Assembly: GCA_039182125.1 (NCBI GenBank)
Contig: JBCDCH010000015.1
Coordinates: 1 to 64,000 of the forward strand
Source: Planctomycetota bacterium
GTDB taxonomy: Bacteria > Planctomycetota > Phycisphaerae > Tepidisphaerales > Tepidisphaeraceae
DNA: 64,000 bases
Direction of reading: 5' to 3'
The translations under genes and the position numbers were made by a program. A model generated the notes under the pieces. The model had not been told where the DNA came from. It did not search any database and saw nothing but the letters and a program-made list of their open reading frames with translations. This document shows positions 58,752-64,000 of the stretch, one piece after another. Every line of letters begins with the position of its first letter. Position 1 is the first letter of the stretch.

Positions 58752-60341
58752 ATGGCCAAGCCACCCGCCAACACGTCCCCGCTCGACCCGATCGTCTCGC
58801 TCTGCAAAAAGCGCGGCTTCGTCTACCCCGCGTCCGAAATCTACGGCGGCATTAACGGCTTCTGGGACTACGGCCCCCTGGGCGTCCTGCTCAAAAACAA
58901 CATTCGCGACCACTGGTGGCGCTGCATGGTCGAGTGCCCGCCCATCGGCCCCGATGGCGTCCCCCTGCAAATCGTCGGCCTGGACAGCAGCATCATCCAG
59001 AACCCCAAGACGTGGGAAGCCAGCGGCCACGTCGGCGGGTTCAGCGATCCGATGGTGGATTGTACCGAGAGCAAACGGCGGTACCGGGCGGACCACCTGT
59101 TTCTCGCCACCGCATTTGCCAACGATGGAACCGAGATTGGGACCTTCTCGACGCTGTGTGAGGGAGATGAAGCGGTCGACGATCTCATTCGTCGGGCTAA
59201 GAAGGCATCGAAGGGCAAATCTCTAGACGATACAGCGATCCGCGCCGAGACGGTTCTCTGTTACGTCGACATCGCAAGAGACTTGCAGGAGAAGGTGATT
59301 GGCCCAGACGCGTCGAAGCCCGGCACGCTCACAAAGCCGCGTGAGTTTAACCTGATGTTCCAGACCTACGTTGGCGCGATCCAGTCCGACGACGCCAAGG
59401 CGTACCTGCGCCCCGAGACCGCGCAGGGCATCTTCCTCAACTACAAGAACGTCGTCGACACCACGCGCGTGAAGATGCCGTTCGGCATCGCGCAGGTCGG
59501 CAAGTCCTTCCGCAACGAGGTGACACCGCGGAACTTCATCTTCCGCAGCCGCGAGTTCGAGCAGATGGAGCTGGAGTGGTTCTGCGACCCGGACGAATCC
59601 GGCAAGTGGTACGACTTCTGGAAGCAGGCCCGCATGGACTGGTGGCTGTCCCTCGGCGTCGACCCCGACAACCTGATCTTCCGCGACCACGAGGACGACG
59701 AGCTTTCGCACTACTCGAACATGACCGTCGACATCGAGTACAAGTACCCCTTCACCGCCCCCGAGTACGGCGAGCTTGAAGGCATCGCCCACCGCGGCTG
59801 CTTCGACCTGACCCAGCACCAGGAACACAGCGGCGCGAAGATGGAGTACTTCGATCAGGAGAAGCAGCTACGTCTGAAGGACGAAGGTGCGTCGCCGGAG
59901 GAAGTGAAGGAGAAGAGCCGGTACATCCCGAACGTCATCGAGCCGGCCAGCGGTCTGACGCGTGCGGTGCTGGTGGTGCTGTGCGAGGCGTACACGGTCG
60001 ACCCGGACCGGCCGTCCGGCGTGTACATGAAGTTCAAGCCCAAGTTCGCCCCGATCAAGGCCGGCATCTTCCCGCTGGTCAACAAGGACGGCATGCCCGA
60101 AAAGGCCACGGAGATCTACCGCGAACTCCGCGAGGTCATGACCTGCGAGTACGACCCCAAGCAGTCCATCGGCAAGCGCTACGCCCGCATGGACGAGATC
60201 GGCGCCCCGTTCTGCGTCACCGTCGACGGCGACACGGCAACCGACGACAGCGTCACCGTCCGCCACCGCGACGACCAATCGCAAGAGCGCGTGAAGGTCG
60301 CGGAGCTGAAGGCGTACTTGCTTGAGCGGTTGGCGGATTGA
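58752..60341 (+). CDS. glyQS: Glycyl-tRNA synthetase, dimeric (eukaryal/archaeal-like GRS1 type)
   Basis: A 529-aa class II synthetase. Motif 1 region SLCKKRGFVYPASEIYGGINGFWDYGPLGVLLKNNIRDHWW; motif 2 FRNEVTPRNFIFRSREFEQMELEWF; GIAHRGCFDLTQHQEHSG; motif 3 VIEPASGLTRAVLVVL; C-terminal anticodon-binding domain (FAPIKAGIFPLVNKDGMPEKATEIYREL). It therefore needs no separate beta subunit. The insertion between motifs 1 and 2 (about residues 100-195) has less GC-biased codons than the rest and lacks the CxxC zinc pairs seen in other bacterial enzymes of this type. Confidence 0.96.
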   Translation: MAKPPANTSPLDPIVSLCKKRGFVYPASEIYGGINGFWDYGPLGVLLKNNIRDHWWRCMVECPPIGPDGVPLQIVGLDSSIIQNPKTWEASGHVGGFSDPMVDCTESKRRYRADHLFLATAFANDGTEIGTFSTLCEGDEAVDDLIRRAKKASKGKSLDDTAIRAETVLCYVDIARDLQEKVIGPDASKPGTLTKPREFNLMFQTYVGAIQSDDAKAYLRPETAQGIFLNYKNVVDTTRVKMPFGIAQVGKSFRNEVTPRNFIFRSREFEQMELEWFCDPDESGKWYDFWKQARMDWWLSLGVDPDNLIFRDHEDDELSHYSNMTVDIEYKYPFTAPEYGELEGIAHRGCFDLTQHQEHSGAKMEYFDQEKQLRLKDEGASPEEVKEKSRYIPNVIEPASGLTRAVLVVLCEAYTVDPDRPSGVYMKFKPKFAPIKAGIFPLVNKDGMPEKATEIYRELREVMTCEYDPKQSIGKRYARMDEIGAPFCVTVDGDTATDDSVTVRHRDDQSQERVKVAELKAYLLERLAD

Positions 60342-60348
60342 TATCCGA

Positions 60349-60464
60349 CGAGGCCCGACCGTGAGGGAGGGTGTCGGGCGCAGCCCGCAACTCGTGACAA
60401 ACATCGAGCGACCTCGCCCGAGACGCCGGCTGCGCCGGCCACCCTCCCTCACGGTCGGACCTCG
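60349..60464. repeat. Long inverted repeat (REP-B) between glyQS and aldo-keto reductase genes
   Basis: Arms 60349-60373 and 60440-60464 (CGAGGCCCGACCGTGAGGGA... and ...TCCCTCACGGTCGGACCTCG) are 25 bases with one mismatch; inner GGCTGCGCCGGCC also folds. Same class as 58607-58725, with cores GACCGTGAGGGA and TCCCTCACGGTC. Confidence 0.88.
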
Positions 60465-60483
60465 TGCGCATACCCTTCCCGTG

Positions 60484-61557
60484 ATGTCCGATTACCAACC
60501 AGCTGATGCCCGTTACGACAAACCCGACGACTGGTTCCGCAAGTGCGGACGGACGGGGCTCAAACTCCCGGCGATTTCGCTGGGCTGTTGGCACAACTTC
60601 GGCGGTGCCGGGACCGACACCAAGGGCCGCGATGAGCCGGCGTTGCACGAGAACGCCACGGCCATGCTCCGCACCGCGTTCGACCACGGCTGCACGCACT
60701 TCGACCTGGCCAACAACTACGGCCCGCCGCCCGGCAGCGCCGAGGAACGGGTCGGCCGAACCCTCGCGTCCGACTTCGCCGGCCATCGCGATGAGCTGAT
60801 CATCTCCACCAAGGCCGGGTGGGGCATGTGGGACGGTCCCTACGGCGACCTCGGCTCGCGCAAATACCTTCTCGCGAGTCTCGATCAGTCCCTCGAACGG
60901 CTCGGCCTTGATTACGTCGACATCTACTACCACCACCGCCCGGATACCGACACGCCGCTCGACGAAACGCTCGGCGCCCTCGACACCGCGGTCAAAAGCG
61001 GCAAGGCGCTTTACGCCGCGATCAGCAGCTACAGCGGCGCACTCACCGCCGACGCGCTGGTGACCTGCGAGCGGAACGGGCTGACCAAGCCGATCCTGCA
61101 CCAGCCGAACTACAACATGTTCGACCGCTGGATCGAAGGCGACCTGCTGCCGATCTGCGAGCGGATGGGGTTGGGGACGATCGTGTTCTCGCCGCTTGCT
61201 CAGGGCTTGCTCACCAACAAGTACCTCAGCGGCATCCCCGACGACTCACGCGCCAAGCAAGAGAGCGGCTTCCTCCAAGAAGACGGCATCACGGCCGAGA
61301 AAGTGGCGAAGGTCCAAAAACTCGCCGCGATCGCCGGCGATCGCGGACAAACGCTGGCCCAGTTCGCGTTGGCGTGGGTGCTTCGGGAGCAGGGCGTGCG
61401 GACGGTCGGGCCGTGGACGCGCGAGCCGACGCGGGTGACCAGTGCGTTGATCGGTGCGAGCCGGCCGGAACAGGTCGCCGATTGCTGTAAATGCCTCGAC
61501 GCGGGGCCGATCAGCACGGAAGACGCGGAACGGGTCGAAAAAGTGCTGGCGTCGTGA
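60484..61557 (+). CDS. Aldo/keto reductase (YghZ/AKR14-like)
   Basis: A 357-aa NADPH-dependent reductase from ATG 60484. Recognised by GLKLPAISLGCWHNFGG, HFDLANNYGPPPGSAEERVGRTL (catalytic Asp and Tyr), IISTKAGWGMWDGPYGDLGSRKYLLASLDQSLERLGLDYVDIYYHHRPD (Lys and His), and QPNYNMFDRW and the cofactor-binding TSALIGASRPEQV. The insert GPYGDLGSRKYL is typical of YghZ, which reduces methylglyoxal and other aldehydes. Confidence 0.93.
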   Translation: MSDYQPADARYDKPDDWFRKCGRTGLKLPAISLGCWHNFGGAGTDTKGRDEPALHENATAMLRTAFDHGCTHFDLANNYGPPPGSAEERVGRTLASDFAGHRDELIISTKAGWGMWDGPYGDLGSRKYLLASLDQSLERLGLDYVDIYYHHRPDTDTPLDETLGALDTAVKSGKALYAAISSYSGALTADALVTCERNGLTKPILHQPNYNMFDRWIEGDLLPICERMGLGTIVFSPLAQGLLTNKYLSGIPDDSRAKQESGFLQEDGITAEKVAKVQKLAAIAGDRGQTLAQFALAWVLREQGVRTVGPWTREPTRVTSALIGASRPEQVADCCKCLDAGPISTEDAERVEKVLAS

Positions 61558-61666
61558 CCCAACCCCTGTGACCGGGCGTTGGGATTGGGGCGCGTTGGGA
61601 AAATGGTCGGCTTTTCGAACGCCGAGCGGTTTCAGCATTCGGCGGACCCCGCGTACCATCGGGCCA

Positions 61667-62806
61667 ATGCGCCGACTCGAAGTGCTCGCTGTTGAGCCTC
61701 TTTTCGGCGGCTTCCGCCGGGAGTCGCTCCGCGGCTTCATGCGCCACACCGAGCACCGCGTCCACCTGCTCAAACTCCCGCCACGTCGGCCGCAACGTCG
61801 ATTGATCGCCTCGGGCATCTGGTTTCACGAGTCCATCTGCCTGCACCCGCCGCGCCACGAGGTGGACGGCAAGGTGCGGCGGGTCCGCTTCGACGCCGTC
61901 CTCGCCGGGGATCATCTGCACCTCTCGGACTTCCAACGACTCCACCGCCCGCTGCAGGAGAAGCCCGCGATCTTCCTGCACCACGGACCGGCACCGACCG
62001 ACCTGCGCAGTCAGACGATCCGGCTCAACTCCCTGAAGGCGGCGACCGAAATCTGGACGCCGACCGCCGGCTCACGTGACGCGCTGCTCGACGAGGTTCG
62101 CCAAGCGGGCGTGCAGTTTCCGGCGTTGGGCGACAACGTGAAGCGCGTCGCCGACAAGGTTCGGCTCATCGCGTTCCCGGTCGAGGTCGGCCCGCCGTTG
62201 CGGAGCATCGAGCGCACCCGCCGCCGAATTGCGGTGGACGCGACGAGCCCGCCGTCGGATGGCGTGGTCAAGGCCATACAGCGGCTGAGCGATCGCGGCG
62301 AGAAGTTCGAGCTTTTCGTGATAGGTCCCCACGGGTCGGCGTTGCCCCGCGAGGTCGTCGCCGAAACCGTCGACCCGACCGATGACGCGGCGGTGTGCCA
62401 GGCGCTGCGGCGTTGCCGGTCGTTTCTCGGTGCGTCGGCGGAGCGGCCTTTCGATCCGTTGGCGGTGCGAGCGCTGCGGTGTGAATGTTGGGTGCTGCTC
62501 CACGACACCTCGCCCAATCGAGCGATCCTTCCGCCGTTCCATCACAGCGCGTCGTTGCACACCGACGACGTCCGGCAGATCTACGGCTGGCTATTGACCG
62601 TGTTGCACCAAGGCTTGGCCGACGGCAGCACGCGGGAAATGTCGGCGTTGCTGAGCCGATTTGATCCGAAGCGCTCGAGCGAAGCGATCGACGAAGCGAT
62701 CACCGATGTCGCGGGCGAACGGAGTTACATCGACTTCGATTTCAGCGGCGAAGAGAAGGGCGAAACGTGTGACGGCACGACTTCGTCCAAGGCGACTGTG
62801 ACGTGA
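61667..62806 (+). CDS. DUF3524/QTMAN-like glycosyltransferase (tRNA-queuosine mannosyltransferase family), tentative
   Basis: A 379-aa protein from ATG 61667. The N-terminal half follows the family pattern of GTDC1/tRNA-queuosine alpha-mannosyltransferase: VLAVEPLFGGFRRESLRGFMRHTEHRVHLLKLPPRR, FDAVLAGDHLHLSDFQRLHRPLQEKPAIFLHHGP, then IRLNSLKAATEIWTPTAGSRDALLDEVR. The usual HENQ loop is here HHGPAP and the W-K/R-W core is replaced. The second half is a Rossmann-like GT domain (FELFVIGPHG, ASAERPFDPLAVRALRC). Assignment is by pattern; a diverged or paralogous transferase is possible. Ends with an acidic tail. Confidence 0.55.
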   Translation: MRRLEVLAVEPLFGGFRRESLRGFMRHTEHRVHLLKLPPRRPQRRLIASGIWFHESICLHPPRHEVDGKVRRVRFDAVLAGDHLHLSDFQRLHRPLQEKPAIFLHHGPAPTDLRSQTIRLNSLKAATEIWTPTAGSRDALLDEVRQAGVQFPALGDNVKRVADKVRLIAFPVEVGPPLRSIERTRRRIAVDATSPPSDGVVKAIQRLSDRGEKFELFVIGPHGSALPREVVAETVDPTDDAAVCQALRRCRSFLGASAERPFDPLAVRALRCECWVLLHDTSPNRAILPPFHHSASLHTDDVRQIYGWLLTVLHQGLADGSTREMSALLSRFDPKRSSEAIDEAITDVAGERSYIDFDFSGEEKGETCDGTTSSKATVT

Positions 62807-63260
62807 ACTGTTACTTGCCTGTTAGCAGCCAAAAAAGTCTTGCACGTTGTTCTCGTTGCTTTATGCTCGACGCATGCAGGTCCGATCATCTGTTCGGACC
62901 GGCATAATCCGATGCCGCCGGGGGCCGATTTTTGGGTTTGTCCCTTGCAACCAAGCAGGACGCTTGGCCGAACATCGGGTTCAGTTCGGTAAGGGAAGGG
63001 CGATCGACGCGAGTGTTCTCTCGAACGTCTGGCCGAACTGAAGTTGATCACGGACGTGGGTTCCTCTTCTGGGACCGCCATCTTTTCTCACAGTTGTGAA
63101 CGTGATTTGTTCACGGCCTGGTGTGCTTCCTGTTTCGGCACACGCGGGCCACTGCGGGCGGTTGTTGCCGTCCGAACGGGCGTCGAAGCGATGACGCGCG
63201 GCATGGACGAAGTCCGCCCACAACCGACCAAAAACCGTCAGTTTGCCATCAAGGCATCCC
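62807..63260. other. Leader/promoter region upstream of NusG-like gene
   Basis: No coding signal in 454 bases. A sigma-70-like promoter (62840-62867), a hairpin just after it (GGTCCGA-TCATCTGT-TCGGACC, 62879-62900), and a second (GTGTGC...GCACAC, 63121-63143) suggest a long structured 5' leader of the nusG-like transcript. Most of it is less GC-rich near the promoter. Confidence 0.5.
62840..62867 (+). promoter_or_regulatory. Sigma-70-type promoter candidate
   Basis: TTGCAC (62840-62845), a 16-base spacer and TATGCT (62862-62867) lie 394 bases upstream of the NusG-like start. The -35 matches five of six and the -10 four of six consensus bases. The predicted transcript would start at the hairpin at 62879. 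Confidence 0.4.
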
Positions 63261-63911
63261 ATGAGAGTCCAGTCTCCGACCACCCATCCCCAGCCCGATC
63301 GTCTCGCCCCGCCTCATCGGCCGACCCTCGACAACGATCGTGCGTCAGCCGTGGGACCGCTCGACGGTCGTTCGTGTTTGCCGAGTCGTGTCGACACGAT
63401 CCACGACCTGTCGGCCGCTTGGTCGGTGTTACACGTCAAGCACCGGTGTGAGAAGAAACTCGCCCATGAGCTGGACCGGCACTCGGCCGCGTATTTCCTG
63501 CCGCTGATTCCGATGCCCAGGTTGCACGGCCGAACGCGTCGAACCGTCCTCGAGCCGTTGTTCCCGGGCTACATGTTCATCAACGGCGACACTGAGCCGG
63601 CACGACGGACCAAACACATCTGCCAGGTTCTGCCCGTCTCCGATCAATCCAAGCTCATCGGTCAACTCGAGACCCTGGAGCGTGTGCTGATCGACGCCGA
63701 TCCGGGCTCGGTCGAACGTTTCCCCAAGATGCCGATCGGTGCGGTGTGTCGCGTTCGGCGCGGCAAGTTCGCCGGGCTAGTCGGTCGAATCACCGAACAC
63801 GCCGGCCTGACGCGCTTGCTCCTCGAAATCACCATCCTCGGCTCGGCCGCCGCGATCTGCGTTGACGCGGCCGACCTCGAAATCATCGACGACGTCGCCC
63901 TGAAGTTCTGA
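63261..63911 (+). CDS. Specialised NusG paralogue (RfaH/UpxY/LoaP-like antiterminator)
   Basis: A 216-aa protein from ATG 63261. After a 45-residue extension comes a NGN domain (AAWSVLHVKHRCEKKLAHELDRHSAAYFLPLIPMPRLHGRTRRTVLEPLFPGYMFINGD; Trp and the PLFPGYMF core are typical) and a KOW domain (GAVCRVRRGKFAGLVGRITEHAGLTRLLLEITILGSAAAICVDAADLEII). Such paralogues act on single long operons for capsule, exopolysaccharide or natural products. No translation or nucleotide-synthesis genes flank it, unlike housekeeping nusG. Its target is probably downstream beyond the window. Confidence 0.85.
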   Translation: MRVQSPTTHPQPDRLAPPHRPTLDNDRASAVGPLDGRSCLPSRVDTIHDLSAAWSVLHVKHRCEKKLAHELDRHSAAYFLPLIPMPRLHGRTRRTVLEPLFPGYMFINGDTEPARRTKHICQVLPVSDQSKLIGQLETLERVLIDADPGSVERFPKMPIGAVCRVRRGKFAGLVGRITEHAGLTRLLLEITILGSAAAICVDAADLEIIDDVALKF

Positions 63912-64000
63912 TCCCGACGTATCTGATCTCTGTCGTACCCGTGGCCTCGTCACCGACAACTTGTGTTTGCTCCTCGCCCGGGCCCGGTCGGCTCGGCGAC

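Overview
The window is high-GC bacterial chromosome, most likely from the phylum Planctomycetota and probably its class Phycisphaerae. Support comes from two giant secreted proteins whose N-termini carry variants of the planctomycetal LEPRVLLSA signal (LESRKLLSG and LENRKLMSA), a PASTA-less Ser/Thr kinase with TPRs paired with its own ECF sigma factor, a sulfatase, TPR and zinc-ribbon membrane proteins of planctomycete type, and many intergenic palindromes. Housekeeping genes (mfd, glyQS, rpsT, def, fmt, rsmB, rsmG, thiG, thiS, ctaA, ctaB) show that it is chromosomal. I saw no rRNA, tRNA, CRISPR array, transposase or prophage block.

Layout. 1-8 kb: a JAMM protease next to an inverted partial copy of itself at the window edge, a zinc-ribbon membrane protein, a sulfatase, a ThiF/MoeB-type E1 enzyme, a tight run of small genes (YlbF-like, EVE, PH-domain, two tiny acidic proteins), a FAH hydrolase and a DacB-type lipoprotein carboxypeptidase. 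8-12.7 kb: DinB-like, flotillin-NfeD pair, OsmC, then 1.2 kb without a convincing gene. 12.7-19.4 kb: two related secreted RTX/PKD/beta-helix proteins. 19.4-24.3 kb: thiS, a PhyH dioxygenase divergent from an AraC regulator and Gfo/Idh dehydrogenase, a winged-helix replication-initiator-like gene with iteron-like repeats inside its own coding sequence, and a PLD lipoprotein. 24.3-32.8 kb: kinase/ECF sigma pair, RNHCP protein, thiG, MJ0042 zinc-ribbon protein, rsmG, a LysE exporter and a ParA/ribbon-helix-helix partition cassette with a repeat-rich upstream site. 32.8-41 kb: esterase, GH78-like rhamnosidase, a complete Mn/Zn/Fe-type ABC importer whose two permeases both carry DtxR-like C-terminal domains, and a divergent MntR/DtxR regulator sharing a palindromic operator. 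41-53.5 kb: VOC dioxygenase, heme-A genes ctaB/ctaA, AraC regulator, mfd, an N-terminally extended pyruvate kinase, a degenerate MBL protein, GNAT, a geranylgeranyl-reductase-type flavoprotein and a membrane protein. 53.5-64 kb: a small membrane protein, def-fmt-rsmB operon, TPR protein, rpsT, glyQS, aldo-keto reductase, a DUF3524/queuosine-mannosyltransferase-like protein and a specialised NusG paralogue whose target operon probably lies to the right.

The strongest candidate for something undescribed is the gene at 22586-23755. A winged-helix domain is followed by four in-frame 18-bp repeats, each with internal TGCA dyads, and then by an AT-rich stretch, all within the coding sequence. This is the architecture of phage lambda O and its origin. 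With the ParA/RHH cassette 8 kb away, it suggests plasmid- or phage-derived replication and partition modules living in the chromosome. Assignments rest on reading sequence and remembered family motifs; no database search was run.
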